Below are positions 24,836 to 34,854 of a stretch of 64,000 bases of DNA, in pieces. Source of the DNA: Balneola sp. MJW-20 (GTDB taxonomy: Bacteria; Bacteroidota; Rhodothermia; Balneolales; Balneolaceae); assembly GCF_040811775.1 (NCBI RefSeq), contig NZ_JBFNXW010000003.1:1-64000 (forward strand), written 5' to 3'. The translations under genes were made by a program, and so were the position numbers. The notes under the pieces are model-generated. The model had not been told where the DNA came from. It saw nothing but the letters and a program-made list of their open reading frames with translations, and made no database searches. Within the stretch, counting starts at the first letter, position 1. Each line of letters begins with the position of its first letter.

Positions 24836-27082
24836 TTATTTTCTGGATTGCTGCGGAATTGGAGGTAATGAGTTCTTAATGTGACTCATCAATACCTTAT
24901 GGGTGCTGATCTTATCTTCTCCTTTCTTTCGCTCAACCCTGCTCCAGGTTCCGTCAGCATTTAAGGTCCACCGCTGAATATTATCTCTGAGTATCAGGTT
25001 GAAAATATATTGCAGATACTCCTTAAGCTCTTCCGGTTCGATCGGCGTCACGGTTTCCACTCTCGCATCCAGGTTACGATGCATCAGGTCTGCTGAGCCG
25101 ATCGCATACATATGCTCTCCACCGTGCCTGAAATAGAAGATTCGGGAATGTTCCAAAAACCGGCCTATTACAGAATGAACCCGGATATTTTCACTTAGGC
25201 CTTCTTTCCCGGGTATCAGACGACAGACACCGCGTACAATTAGGTCGATCTCCACTCCGGCCTGGGAGGCCTCGTACAGTTTCTGGATCATGAGCGGGTC
25301 CTCAAGGCTATTCATCTTAGCTATGATCCTGCCGGTTCTTCCTTCTCGGGCCTCTTGGGTCTCGAAACTTATATATTCGGCCATTCGCTTCCGCAGATAT
25401 TTGGGAGCTACAAGAAGTTTCTCAAATTCCTGATCCGGTGCATATCCGGTTAGCAGGTTAAAAAGGTCGGTCACATCGGAAGTGATCTGAGGGTCACAGG
25501 TAAAATAACCGAAATCTTCATATAGCTGAGCCGTATCCGGGTGGTAGTTACCGGTACCCAGGTGGCAATAAGTTCTTAGCCCATCACTCTCCTCCCGGAC
25601 CACCATGGTCATCTTCGTGTGGATCTTTAGTCCGGGAATGCCATAGGCTACGTGGACCCCATAATTTTCCAGTTTTTGAGCCCAGTTTATGTTTCTTTCC
25701 TCGTCAAAACGGGCCTTAATCTCTACCAGAACCGCGATCTGTTTTCCTTCTTCAGCAGCATTCATCAGTGAATGCATGAGCGGAGAGTCTGCTGAAGTAC
25801 GATATAAGGTCTGTTTTATCGCCAGAACATTCGGATCATTCGCTGCTTCTTCCAGAAACCGCTGAGTTGATAACTCAAAACTGTGGTAAGGGTGATGGAC
25901 CATAAAATCACCCTCTTTAATTACCTGAAAAATGCTGGGCATCTCTTCATCTACTTCATGGCGCAGGGAAGGGTGCAGTACCGGCTTCCAGTTCCTGGAT
26001 TTAAGACGGGAAAATCCCTTGATCGTAGCAATTTCCATCAGATCGGCCAGACCAATGGTTCCCTTCATCTCATATACATCATTCCAGCTGAGATTCAGGT
26101 TTTTGATCAGGTACTTCTTAACATGATGCGGCATACTCGCATCCACTTCCAGCCTTACGATCTCTGCAAACTTTCGTTCTCTTAGCTCGTCTTCTATGGT
26201 TTCCAGCAGATCCTCTGCTTCTTCTTCATTGCGATCGAGTGAAGCATTTCTTGTAACTCTAAAGGTGTGAGCTGAGATGACCTCCATCCCCGGAAAGAAC
26301 TGGTCCATCTTCGTGCTAAGAATTTCTTCCAGAGGAACAAGAATGACCTTGCTGCCTCTTCGGTGGACCTGTACAAATCTCGGGCGGTTAGAGGGCACTT
26401 TCAGCCTCGCAAATAAGGTCTCATTGCTTCGGGGGTTCTTGAGCTCTATGGCAAATGACAGACTCTTATTCGATATAAATGGAAAGGGATGGGATTCGTC
26501 TACCGCAAGCGGTGTTACAATTGGATAGATCTGCTTCTGAAAATATCGGTCACAGACTTTCTTCTGATAATCCGTCAATTCGGCATATTCTTTTATCTTT
26601 ATCCCTTTTTCAGCCAGTTTTGGCTTAAGGGTATCAAAATAAATGCTGCGGTACTGTTCGATCATATTCTGAACGTCATTCCGCACTGCCTTGAGCTGAT
26701 CGGAAGGGGTCATTCCGTCCACACTCAGATCTTTTACTCCCGCCATAAGCTGTCTTTTCAGCCCGCCAACCCGCTTCTGGAAAAACTCATCCAGGTTAGA
26801 ACAAACGATGGCTACAAATTTCACTCGCTCCAGTAGCTTGTTGCTGTCATTATCTGCTTCTGCGAGTACTCTGAAGTTAAATTGAAGCCAGCTCAGTTCG
26901 TAATTTATAAAATAGTCGCTGCCAAAGATCCTCAGGTCGGTAGTTCTGGGGTCTTTATGCATCCCCTTCTTTTTGAGGATCTCATTCTTCTTCTTATTGG
27001 TCTTTGCTTTTGCAGACTTCAGTTTTTGCTCCGAAACAGTTTTGAAAGTAAATTCATCCGGTGATAGTGACGATCTCTTCAT
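24836..27082 (-). CDS. ppk1: Polyphosphate kinase 1
   Basis: Ppk1 reversibly polymerises the ATP gamma-phosphate into polyphosphate. The 748 residues contain the N domain (ELSWLQFNFRVLAEA), the head domain, and two C-terminal phospholipase D-like domains; the autophosphorylated histidine lies in GLKIHTKMTMV, and HLGTGNYHPDTA is the second family block. A Lys-rich extension of about 45 residues precedes the conserved start, making the protein longer than the common 690-residue form. Confidence 0.96.
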   Translation of the reverse strand: MKRSSLSPDEFTFKTVSEQKLKSAKAKTNKKKNEILKKKGMHKDPRTTDLRIFGSDYFINYELSWLQFNFRVLAEADNDSNKLLERVKFVAIVCSNLDEFFQKRVGGLKRQLMAGVKDLSVDGMTPSDQLKAVRNDVQNMIEQYRSIYFDTLKPKLAEKGIKIKEYAELTDYQKKVCDRYFQKQIYPIVTPLAVDESHPFPFISNKSLSFAIELKNPRSNETLFARLKVPSNRPRFVQVHRRGSKVILVPLEEILSTKMDQFFPGMEVISAHTFRVTRNASLDRNEEEAEDLLETIEDELRERKFAEIVRLEVDASMPHHVKKYLIKNLNLSWNDVYEMKGTIGLADLMEIATIKGFSRLKSRNWKPVLHPSLRHEVDEEMPSIFQVIKEGDFMVHHPYHSFELSTQRFLEEAANDPNVLAIKQTLYRTSADSPLMHSLMNAAEEGKQIAVLVEIKARFDEERNINWAQKLENYGVHVAYGIPGLKIHTKMTMVVREESDGLRTYCHLGTGNYHPDTAQLYEDFGYFTCDPQITSDVTDLFNLLTGYAPDQEFEKLLVAPKYLRKRMAEYISFETQEAREGRTGRIIAKMNSLEDPLMIQKLYEASQAGVEIDLIVRGVCRLIPGKEGLSENIRVHSVIGRFLEHSRIFYFRHGGEHMYAIGSADLMHRNLDARVETVTPIEPEELKEYLQYIFNLILRDNIQRWTLNADGTWSRVERKKGEDKISTHKVLMSHIKNSLPPIPQQSRK

Positions 27083-27134
27083 GCTATTCCTTTATTTGAA
27101 TACGCATTATCCCTTAAAACTAAGTATAATAATC

Positions 27135-27167
27135 CAAACTTAGTGTTAACAATAAGTCAATAGCAAA
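27135..27167 (-). promoter_or_regulatory. Bacteroidota-type promoter for ppk1
   Basis: On the minus strand TTTG (27164-27167) and TAAGTTTG (27135-27142) are 21 bases apart, matching the -33/-7 spacing of TTTG-N19-21-TAnnTTTG promoters. It sits about 50 bases before the ppk1 ATG and next to the diverging ruvB start. Confidence 0.5.
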
Positions 27168-27169
27168 AC

Positions 27170-28186
27170 GTGCAGAACCCTCTTTTAAATCCCTCCGATA
27201 AAGAAACCGTATTTGAACAAACGGTTCGTCCGGCTTCACTGGAAGAGTTCATCGGACAAAGGAAGGTTATTAACAACCTGAGTGTATTTATCAGGGCGGC
27301 TTTGCAGCGCGGTGATGCGCTGGACCACGTCATACTTTCAGGTCCTCCCGGGCTGGGTAAAACGACACTCTCCCATATTATTGCGCATGAGATGGGTGTT
27401 CAGATACGCCCGACTACCGGGCCCGTTCTGGAAAAACCGGGAGATCTTGCCGGGATGTTGACGAACCTCGAAGAAGGTGATATTCTTTTTATTGATGAGA
27501 TCCACCGCTTAAACCCTGTCATTGAAGAGTATCTGTATTCGGCTATGGAGGATTTCAAACTGGATATCGTGATCGACTCCGGTCCGAATGCCCGCAGTAT
27601 TCAGATCGAGCTCAATCATTTTACCCTTGTCGGCGCTACGACCCGTAAGGGGTTGCTTACCGCACCACTCCGTGCACGATTTGGTATAGATATGCGCCTG
27701 GATTACTACGATGTGGAATTATTGCAACGGATCGCATTGAGGACTTCAGGAATTATGGGAATGGAGATCACGGACTCCGGTGCTCACGAGATCGCACGAC
27801 GGAGCCGGGGCACACCCAGGATCGTTAACAAGCTTCTGAGACGAACACGTGATTTCGCTCAGGTAGAAGGTAAAGACCGTATTGATGACGCCATCGCTGA
27901 TAAGGCTCTGAATGCTTTGGATGTGGATCAAAGCGGGCTGGATGAAATGGATATACGATTATTAAGAGCCATAATAGAAAATTATCGGGGAGGCCCCGTC
28001 GGGCTGGGTACACTTGGCGTGGCTGTAGGGGAAGACAAGGGGACCATTGAAGAGGTTTATGAACCCTATCTGATCAAAGAAGGATTTCTGCAGCGAACCC
28101 CGAAGGGAAGGATCGTGACCCGGAAAGCCTACGAGTACCTGGGAATAAGTCCTGATACTGCTTCTAAAGACTTATTTAATTCATAG
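27170..28186 (+). CDS. ruvB: Holliday junction branch migration helicase RuvB
   Basis: RuvB is the hexameric AAA+ motor that drives branch migration on RuvA-bound junctions. The 338 residues start at GTG 27170. Walker A is GPPGLGKTT (58-66), Walker B is DILFIDEIH, sensor 1 lies in LVGATTRKG, and the C-terminal winged helix (about 265-335) contains GGPVGLGTLG. ruvC and ruvA are at 60.7-61.9 kb, so the set is split but within one window. Confidence 0.97.
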   Translation: MQNPLLNPSDKETVFEQTVRPASLEEFIGQRKVINNLSVFIRAALQRGDALDHVILSGPPGLGKTTLSHIIAHEMGVQIRPTTGPVLEKPGDLAGMLTNLEEGDILFIDEIHRLNPVIEEYLYSAMEDFKLDIVIDSGPNARSIQIELNHFTLVGATTRKGLLTAPLRARFGIDMRLDYYDVELLQRIALRTSGIMGMEITDSGAHEIARRSRGTPRIVNKLLRRTRDFAQVEGKDRIDDAIADKALNALDVDQSGLDEMDIRLLRAIIENYRGGPVGLGTLGVAVGEDKGTIEEVYEPYLIKEGFLQRTPKGRIVTRKAYEYLGISPDTASKDLFNS

Positions 28187-28270
28187 ATTTTTCTCCAATA
28201 ATATTACTAACTTCAGCGCGAAATTAATACGTCGCAACCTAACCCAAAGTACCTTACAAGAGCTATTCGT

Positions 28271-29395
28271 ATGAAAAATTTATTTACTTCTGAGTCTGTT
28301 TCTGAAGGCCACCCGGATAAAGTAGCCGATCAGATCTCAGATGCCATCCTGGATGCATTACTTACTGATGACCCGCAATCAAGAGTCGCCGTTGAAACAT
28401 TAGTGACCACAGGTCTGGCTATTGTATCGGGTGAAGTTACTTCTGAAGCCTTCGTAGACGTTCAGGAGCTGGTTCGGGAAGTGATCCATGAGATCGGTTA
28501 CAACAAAGCAAGCTATCGCTTCGATGCTGATTCCTGCGGTGTGCTTTCCACCATCCACACCCAAAGTGCCGACATAGCAATGGGGGTTGACCGCGACGGT
28601 GCAGGAGACCAGGGAATGATGTTTGGCTATGCAACCCGGGAAACCGAGCAGTATATGCCGATGCCCCTTCAGTTCTCACACAATCTGCTAAGAGAACTGG
28701 CCAATATCCGAAAGAATACCAACCTTATGCCTTATCTGGGGCCCGACAGTAAGTCGCAGATAACCATTGAGTACGATTCTTATAACAAGCCGGCCCGAAT
28801 TCATACTATCGTTCTCTCCACACAGCATGATGACGGTATTGAGCAGACCCAGATCCACCAGGATGTTAAAAAGCATCTTATCTCAAAAGTGATACCGGGT
28901 GACCTGCTGGATGATGACACGATCTATCATATTAATCCTACCGGAAAGTTTGTGATCGGCGGACCACATGGTGATACCGGTCTGACCGGAAGAAAAATCA
29001 TTGTGGATACATACGGAGGTAAAGGTGCACACGGTGGAGGAGCTTTTTCCGGAAAAGACCCTTCTAAAGTTGATAGAAGTGCCGCTTATGCCGCACGCCA
29101 TATTGCCAAGAATGTCGTGGCTGCTGAACTGGCTGACGAATGTCTGGTACAGCTGGCTTATGCGATCGGAGTACCTGAGCCGGTATCGATTAATGTAAGC
29201 ACCTATGGTACCGGAAAGATGAAGGATTCAGAACTGGCCGAAAAGATCGCCAAAGAGTTTGACTGCACTCCTAAAGGCATTATAGAGCGTTTCGATCTCA
29301 AACGACCGATCTACCGTAAAACTGCAGCATACGGCCACTTCGGAAGAGGTGAATTCCCGTGGGAAAAGCTGAATTTTGTAGATAAACTTGGTTGA
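28271..29395 (+). CDS. metK: S-adenosylmethionine synthetase
   Basis: MetK makes AdoMet from methionine and ATP. The 374 residues carry [20 protein letters not shown] at the N-terminus, the ATP-binding [12 protein letters not shown], and the P-loop-like [20 protein letters not shown]. Length is typical. The 84-bp leader is too short for a classical SAM riboswitch and shows none that I can see. Confidence 0.97.
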   Translation: MKNLFTSESVSEGHPDKVADQISDAILDALLTDDPQSRVAVETLVTTGLAIVSGEVTSEAFVDVQELVREVIHEIGYNKASYRFDADSCGVLSTIHTQSADIAMGVDRDGAGDQGMMFGYATRETEQYMPMPLQFSHNLLRELANIRKNTNLMPYLGPDSKSQITIEYDSYNKPARIHTIVLSTQHDDGIEQTQIHQDVKKHLISKVIPGDLLDDDTIYHINPTGKFVIGGPHGDTGLTGRKIIVDTYGGKGAHGGGAFSGKDPSKVDRSAAYAARHIAKNVVAAELADECLVQLAYAIGVPEPVSINVSTYGTGKMKDSELAEKIAKEFDCTPKGIIERFDLKRPIYRKTAAYGHFGRGEFPWEKLNFVDKLG

Positions 29396-29749
29396 TCTGC
29401 GATAGACAGGTCTGCGAAGTGAATTGGGGTTTTCGATCAAGGGATCAGTTCAATTACGGAGTTTCTTTTTTGAAGTCTGGATACTCCTGACAAGGATCGA
29501 AATTAGCTGATCACATTCGTCGATGGCTACCAGGGCTTGTGGTTCTGAACGATACAAGTTTGCCCGGTGAATCAGCCTCAGAGCCATTGACAAAAGATTC
29601 CTTACAGGTCATGTGAATAATCAATTGCATTCATCCGTTCAAAAATCACTTCGCAGATCGGTCCATCGGTTTATCGCATATCAAAACCCTGTTTTGCAAT
29701 CCCCATTCTCTGTCCTATTTTTGGACTAAAATCATAGCCAGAACAGCGT
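29396..29749. pseudogene. Inverted-repeat-flanked segment with a possible gene remnant
   Basis: TCTGCGAAGTGA (29411-29422) and TCACTTCGCAGA (29646-29657) are perfect inverted copies, with looser matching outside them. Between them, on the minus strand, a frame ending at TGA 29450 reads WLLRLIHRANLYRSE...ISILVRSIQTSKKK, which resembles the C-terminal part of four-helix-bundle (S23-like) proteins. It is interrupted by a TAA about 60 codons before the end and lacks the N-terminus. Probably a decayed small mobile or repeat element. Confidence 0.4.
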
Positions 29750-30511
29750 ATGCAATCCCAGTCGGGCCAGCCTTCAATTGAGCTTTTCGGAATAACCATT
29801 ATGGAGCCGATGGTTACTTTTACAGACCTGTGGATCACTTCGGTTTGTATTTTTGCTTTTGTGAAGCTGGTTAAACTGGACAAGAAGGGGAAAGTACATC
29901 AGTATATGAGGTGGTACTTTCTGATCATGGCAGTGGCTACCTTTCTGGGTGGAATTCTGGGCCATGCTTTTCAATATGCGGTGGGCCTCCAGTGGAAGCT
30001 GCCCGGCTGGCTGATCAGTATGTTTGCCGTTATGGCGGTTGAAAGAGCTTCTATCATGCATGCCCAGCCGGTCATTAATGACAAATTCGGGCGCTTTCTG
30101 GAGATTGCTAATGTGGTGGAGCTGCTGACCTTTGCAGTCATTACTTTCAGTACCGTAAACTTCTTTTTTATACAGGTCCATTCAGCCTATGGCCTCGGAA
30201 TGGTCGTTCTGCCCATCCATTTCCTGGTATACTGGCGGACCCGGAATGCCGGCAGCAGGGTATTCTTCCTGACGGTCATCTTTGCATCACTCGCTGCATT
30301 CTTCTATACCAGCGGTATCGGTCTGCATACCTGGTTCAATAACCTGGATATCGCTCACACTATTATGGCAATCAGTATGTATCTCTTCTATCGCGGTGCC
30401 CGAAATCTGGAAGTGCTTGAGCCGGAAGACATCCATGAAGACAAAGGGTCATTTAAGGGTGCTGTATTGGATGCCCTGAAGGGCGTGCAGGTCCTCCATA
30501 ATAAAAATTAA
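29750..30511 (+). CDS. Polytopic membrane protein of unknown function
   Basis: A 253-residue protein with about seven hydrophobic segments between residues 20 and 230 and a charged C-terminal tail. It has scattered His residues near membrane faces (GHAFQ, QVHSAYG, GLHTWFNN, DIAHTIM), somewhat like seven-helix hydrolase or receptor families, but I cannot assign it. It stands alone between metK and the amidohydrolase genes, followed by a hairpin. Confidence 0.7.
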   Translation: MQSQSGQPSIELFGITIMEPMVTFTDLWITSVCIFAFVKLVKLDKKGKVHQYMRWYFLIMAVATFLGGILGHAFQYAVGLQWKLPGWLISMFAVMAVERASIMHAQPVINDKFGRFLEIANVVELLTFAVITFSTVNFFFIQVHSAYGLGMVVLPIHFLVYWRTRNAGSRVFFLTVIFASLAAFFYTSGIGLHTWFNNLDIAHTIMAISMYLFYRGARNLEVLEPEDIHEDKGSFKGAVLDALKGVQVLHNKN

Positions 30512-30548
30512 AAAGGAGCATATACTAGTTGCGTGTAATTGCTCCTTT
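30512..30548 (+). terminator. Probable terminator after the membrane protein gene
   Basis: AAAGGAGCA (30512-30520) pairs perfectly with TGCTCCTTT (30540-30548). The loop is 19 bases and the T-run short, so strength is uncertain. Confidence 0.5.
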
Positions 30549-30581
30549 GTGCTATTTATTTACTCAACTAATTACTGACCT

Positions 30582-31934
30582 ATGCCCAGACTCTTACTCT
30601 CTATCGTCTTTTCACTGATCTTATTTTCAGCCTGCACTGATTCAAACGCCCAGCTTGATGGTCCCAAAGCCTTTACGAATGTACAGGTGGTCGATGTTGA
30701 GACCGGTGATATCATACCGGGTCAGACCGTTATTATCAGCGGCGACCGTATCCATGCAACCGGACCTGTTTCAGAAATATCCATCCCGGAAAATGCGGAG
30801 GTGATCGATGGCGGTGGTCGCTATCTGATGCCGGGGCTGGCTGAAATGCATGGTCACGTTCCCCCAACCATCCCTCCGGCCAATTTCCCTGATTACTATA
30901 ACGAAGATTACGTGACCTCTACTCTGTTTCTCTACGTGGCTGCCGGCATCACTACTGTACGCGGAATGCTGGGATACGAGGATCAGCTCAGCCTGAAAGA
31001 GAAAGTTAATTCTGGTGAGTGGATCGGACCGAATCTTTATCTGGCCGGGCCCAGCTTTAACGGCAACTCTGTTAGCTCACCTGAACAGGCAGAAGAAAAA
31101 GTGAGTAATCAATTTGAGGAGGGATGGGATCTGTTAAAAGTGCATCCCGGTCTTACACCGGAAGAGTATGATGCCATGGCTAACACGGCTAATGAACTGG
31201 GAATCCGATTTGGTGGTCACGTCCCTGCTGATGTTGGTATCGTTCATGCGCTAGAAATGGGTCAGGAGACCATGGACCATATCGATGGTTACTTTCTTTA
31301 CCTTCAGCAGTTCCCTCAGGATGAATGGGATCCGAAAATGAAAGAAGTGGTCGCCATGACCAAGGAAGCCGGTGCATGGATCGTACCCACTCAAGCCTTA
31401 TGGGAGACCATTATCGGAGCTGGTGATTATGAAGCAATGGCTGATTATGAGGAACTCAAGTATATACCTGAGGCGGTACGCACTAACTACATAAATTGGG
31501 TAGAAAATACCCTAACTACCAATGCGAACTATAATGCAGACAATGCTGAGCTGGAGGCTGAGTGGAGACAAAAGATCCTGTCGGAAATGTATGAACAGGA
31601 TGTGAAGATCCTTATGGGAACGGATGCCCCTCAGTTATTCAGTGTTCCGGGCTTCTCTATTCACAGGGAACTTCCCTATATGTCGGATGCAGGTATGAGC
31701 AACCTGGATATCATCCGTTCCGGTACGGATGCAGTCGGAGCGTATTTCAGCAATGAGGACACATTTGGTCTGATCAAAGAAGGTCACCGTGCGGACTTAA
31801 TCCTGCTCGAAGGAAACCCATTAGAAGATCTCGGCAATCTTAAGGACCATTCCGGCGTCATGGTACAGGGCCGTTGGTATTCCAGGGATATGATCGATGA
31901 AAAACTGGCGGAACTAGAGGAAAGATACCGCTAA
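30582..31934 (+). CDS. Secreted amidohydrolase family lipoprotein
   Basis: A 450-residue imidazolonepropionase-like amidohydrolase. The signal carries the lipobox-like FSAC (C18). The metal site is intact: HGH in AEMHGHV, K in DLLKVHPGL, H in GGHVPADVG, H in TMDHIDG and D in LMGTDAPQ. It should be a periplasmic or surface metal-dependent hydrolase acting on amide, peptide or lactone substrates. Its two downstream neighbours (32076 and 33380) are related, with the third degenerate. Confidence 0.85.
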   Translation: MPRLLLSIVFSLILFSACTDSNAQLDGPKAFTNVQVVDVETGDIIPGQTVIISGDRIHATGPVSEISIPENAEVIDGGGRYLMPGLAEMHGHVPPTIPPANFPDYYNEDYVTSTLFLYVAAGITTVRGMLGYEDQLSLKEKVNSGEWIGPNLYLAGPSFNGNSVSSPEQAEEKVSNQFEEGWDLLKVHPGLTPEEYDAMANTANELGIRFGGHVPADVGIVHALEMGQETMDHIDGYFLYLQQFPQDEWDPKMKEVVAMTKEAGAWIVPTQALWETIIGAGDYEAMADYEELKYIPEAVRTNYINWVENTLTTNANYNADNAELEAEWRQKILSEMYEQDVKILMGTDAPQLFSVPGFSIHRELPYMSDAGMSNLDIIRSGTDAVGAYFSNEDTFGLIKEGHRADLILLEGNPLEDLGNLKDHSGVMVQGRWYSRDMIDEKLAELEERYR

Positions 31935-31956
31935 AGTATTGGTACGGGGTATTATG

Positions 31957-31995
31957 GTAGAGTGGGTTCTGAATCTCACTCTACTTTGCTTTTTG
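31957..31995 (+). terminator. Terminator between amidohydrolase genes
   Basis: GTAGAGTG (31957-31964) and CACTCTAC (31977-31984), followed by TTTGCTTTTT. It ends the first amidohydrolase transcript. Confidence 0.65.
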
Positions 31996-32075
31996 CCGGT
32001 TAAATGATCGCTTTGAAAGAAGCCCATTTTTTATAACTTGCCACACTTAATTTTATCTATAACAAACTATCTGCT

Positions 32076-33383
32076 ATGAAGCCAATCCAAAGCTTGATGC
32101 TCGCTTTGGTTTGTTCACTGTTTTTAACTTCCGGAGGATTTTCACAATCAACTCCGCAGGTTTTTACCGGTGCACAGATCATCCCCATCTCCGGCGAGCC
32201 TATAAATAACGGAGTACTTATTGTTAAAGACGGGAAGATCACCGCTGTGGGTGATGAAAATACCCGAATCCCCGGAAATGCCGATGTTCATGATATGTCC
32301 GGCAAAGTAATCATGCCGGGTCTCGTGGACACTCACTCCCATATCGGAGAGGGAGACGGGGGTGACCGTTCAGCTGCCCTGCATCCTGATGTGCGCATCA
32401 TGGATGCGATCGATCCACGTAGTGATACTTTTAAAAAAGCTCTGGCCGGCGGCATCACCTCTGTTAATATTATGCCGGGTTCCGGGCACCTGATGAGCGG
32501 CCAGACCGTTTACCTGAAACTGCGCCCCGCTGATACCATTGAAGAAATGCTGCTGGTAGTTGATGAAGAGAATAATATCTACGGCGGAATGAAGATGGCT
32601 AACGGCACAAACCCTATCGGTGGAGGAGCCTTTCCGGGAACCCGTGCAAAGTCTGCCGCCATGGTCCGCAATCTTTATTATCAGGCCATGGATTATCAGA
32701 AAAAAATTGATGCTGCAGATGGTGATGAATCAAAAATGCCTCCTCGTAATCTACAGATGGAAGCTCTGGTACAGATCCTGGAAGGAAAAAGGACTGTTCA
32801 TAATCACACTCACCGTCACGATGATATCCTGACCGCTATTCGTTTGAGCCAGGAGTTCGGTTATAAGGTTGTGCTTCATCATGTATCTGAAGCCTATAAA
32901 GTAGCGGATGAGATCGCTGCCGCGGGTATTCCGAGTTCCATTATCACCCTCGACTCCTTTGGTGGAAAGCTGGAAGCCAGAGATTTCTCAAATGCAAACG
33001 GAGCTGCTCTTGAGGCTGCTGGGGCCAAGGTAGGCCTCCATACCGATGATGGTATTACCGACTCCAGAATGTTCCTGCGATCAGCTGCTATGATGGTCCG
33101 CGCCGGGATGAGCCGTGAAGGAGCACTGAAAGCCATCACCATCGCCAATGCTGAAATGATGGACATTGAGGATCGTGCAGGAACCCTGGAAAAAGGTAAA
33201 GATGCCGATTTTATCATTCTTTCCGGTGATCCCTTCAGCGTATACACTCATGTTGAGCAGACCTGGATCGAAGGATCGAAGGTCTGGGACCGGGCAAATC
33301 CGGAAGACAAAGAGTATGCAACCGGGGGGTATGAAGTATTCCGCGGAGAAGTTTTCATCCATCATGAGGGAGCAGAACAATGA
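32076..33383 (+). CDS. Secreted amidohydrolase, metal site intact
   Basis: A 435-residue protein with a Sec signal (residues 1-23, cleavage near GFSQS). The amidohydrolase fold begins with the beta-sandwich GVLIVKDGKITAVG and the metal motif H87-S-H89 in GLVDTHSHIG. Further ligands are the His cluster HNHTHRHDD, HH in VLHHVSEA and D in GLHTDDG. The final strands return with GKDADFIILSGDPF. Its TGA overlaps the ATG of the next gene by four bases, so the products are probably made together and may form a hetero-oligomer. Confidence 0.87.
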   Translation: MKPIQSLMLALVCSLFLTSGGFSQSTPQVFTGAQIIPISGEPINNGVLIVKDGKITAVGDENTRIPGNADVHDMSGKVIMPGLVDTHSHIGEGDGGDRSAALHPDVRIMDAIDPRSDTFKKALAGGITSVNIMPGSGHLMSGQTVYLKLRPADTIEEMLLVVDEENNIYGGMKMANGTNPIGGGAFPGTRAKSAAMVRNLYYQAMDYQKKIDAADGDESKMPPRNLQMEALVQILEGKRTVHNHTHRHDDILTAIRLSQEFGYKVVLHHVSEAYKVADEIAAAGIPSSIITLDSFGGKLEARDFSNANGAALEAAGAKVGLHTDDGITDSRMFLRSAAMMVRAGMSREGALKAITIANAEMMDIEDRAGTLEKGKDADFIILSGDPFSVYTHVEQTWIEGSKVWDRANPEDKEYATGGYEVFRGEVFIHHEGAEQ

Positions 33384-34573
33384 GAATCATAAAAAGTTTA
33401 TTAGCACTCCTGGTATTTGCAGGACTCTCAACGGTATCTAACGCACAGATAGCGATTAAAGGAGAAAAAGTATATACCATGAACGGTGATCCCATTATGA
33501 ACGGGGTCGTCCTGATCAAAGACGGCAAGGTAGAAAGAGTAGGAACCGCCAACCGTGTCAGTATTCCTTCTGGTTACACCGTTTATGAGGCCAAGGTGGT
33601 AACTCCGGGACTGATCGATGCACACTCCGTGGTGGGTCTCGCCGGTCACCTGAATCAGGATCATGACCAGGATCAGCTGGAAACCTCCAGTGCCATTCAG
33701 CCCGAACTCAGAGCTATTGATGCCTATAATGCCCGCGAGGCTTTGGTAGGCCATCTCCGAAGTCTGGGTATTACAACCGTTCATACCGGCCATGGTCCGG
33801 GCGCATTGATCAGTGGTCAGACCATGATCGTAAAGACCACGGGTGAAACTGTAACCGAAGCATTAGTTGATTCCACTACCATGCTGGCCTTTACCATGGG
33901 TAATATGATCAGCGGAGCGATCTCCAGACCGGGGACCCGCTCAAAAGGTGTGGCTATGCTACGCCAGGAACTGATCAAAGCTCAAGGATATGCCGAAAAA
34001 AGAGCAAGCGACGATCCTCCTGCAGTAGATCTTGGTATGGAAGCACTGGCCGACCTTCTGGAAGGAAAAGTGAGTGCATTGATAACAGTACATAAAGCCA
34101 ATGATATCATGACTGCGCTGAGACTACAGGAGGAGTTCGGATTCCCTATGGTACTGGATGGTGCTGCTGAGTCCTACCTGATCATTGATCAGATCAAGCA
34201 GGCAGGCGTGCCCGTGATCATTCACCCTACCATGATGAGAACTTATGGAGACGGACAGAATGCTTCCATGGAAACTGCCGGTAAATTATATGAAGCAGGT
34301 ATCCCTATTGCTTTCCAGAGCGGTTATGAAGGTTATGTGCCCAAGACACGTGTAGTACTCTTTGAAGCAGGTGTTGCCGCAGCCAATGGACTTGGAAGTG
34401 ATAATGCACTTCGTGTGCTGACCATAGAAGCGGCAAAGATCCTCGGGCTGGAAGAAAGACTTGGTTCTCTTGAAAGAGGAAAAGATGCAGACGTAGTCCT
34501 GTTCGACGGTGACCCCTTTGAGTATACCACTCAGGTAACCGGCGTGATCATTGACGGGGTCAAAGTTAAATAG
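33380..34573 (+). CDS. Amidohydrolase-like protein with lost metal ligands
   Basis: A 397-residue secreted protein (signal about 1-22, cleavage at NAQ) clearly homologous to the previous gene. At the HxH site it has H82-S-V84, so the second His is gone. The later HH is DG (VLDGAAES) and the catalytic Asp region is FQSGYEG. With three ligand positions changed it is unlikely to hydrolyse like its partner. The frame is clean and coupled to the active gene, so it looks like a retained pseudoenzyme subunit rather than a decaying copy. Confidence 0.82.
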   Translation: MRIIKSLLALLVFAGLSTVSNAQIAIKGEKVYTMNGDPIMNGVVLIKDGKVERVGTANRVSIPSGYTVYEAKVVTPGLIDAHSVVGLAGHLNQDHDQDQLETSSAIQPELRAIDAYNAREALVGHLRSLGITTVHTGHGPGALISGQTMIVKTTGETVTEALVDSTTMLAFTMGNMISGAISRPGTRSKGVAMLRQELIKAQGYAEKRASDDPPAVDLGMEALADLLEGKVSALITVHKANDIMTALRLQEEFGFPMVLDGAAESYLIIDQIKQAGVPVIIHPTMMRTYGDGQNASMETAGKLYEAGIPIAFQSGYEGYVPKTRVVLFEAGVAAANGLGSDNALRVLTIEAAKILGLEERLGSLERGKDADVVLFDGDPFEYTTQVTGVIIDGVKVK

Positions 34574-34605
34574 TCTCTTTCGTTTAATAACTTATTCAGA
34601 AGTTC

Positions 34606-34636
34606 AGAGCCGGCATCCCTGCCGGCTCTTTTTATT
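34606..34636 (+). terminator. Terminator after the amidohydrolase pair
   Basis: AGAGCCGGCA and TGCCGGCTCT form a 10-bp perfect stem with loop TCCC, followed by a T tract. Confidence 0.9.
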
Positions 34637-34795
34637 TGTGCTGAGTGTTTGTCTTATGTACGATCACTAAAGTCAATATTCAGTATTCAACATTCTGAAA
34701 GTCCTCTGTGTACAACACGCCAAAAATATGTTCATGCGTGGCAGAGCAACAAGGTCATCAGATGCTTGACACCAGTTCCCTTTTGACTTTTTTAA

Positions 34796-34826
34796 CCAAA
34801 AAAGGCCCCCGCAAAAGCAGGGGCCT
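34796..34826 (-). terminator. Terminator after the M14 peptidase gene
   Basis: Read on the minus strand, AGGCCCCTGC-TTTT-GCGGGGGCCT is a stem with one mismatch followed by a T run. It lies 28 bp past the stop at 34855. Confidence 0.85.
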
Positions 34827-34854
34827 CATTCAAATTGTCGTTATAAAACTGAAC

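Noticed and set aside
28187..28270. SAM riboswitch before metK
   Set aside because: The 84-bp gap is short and no stem set matching known SAM-sensing leaders could be found.
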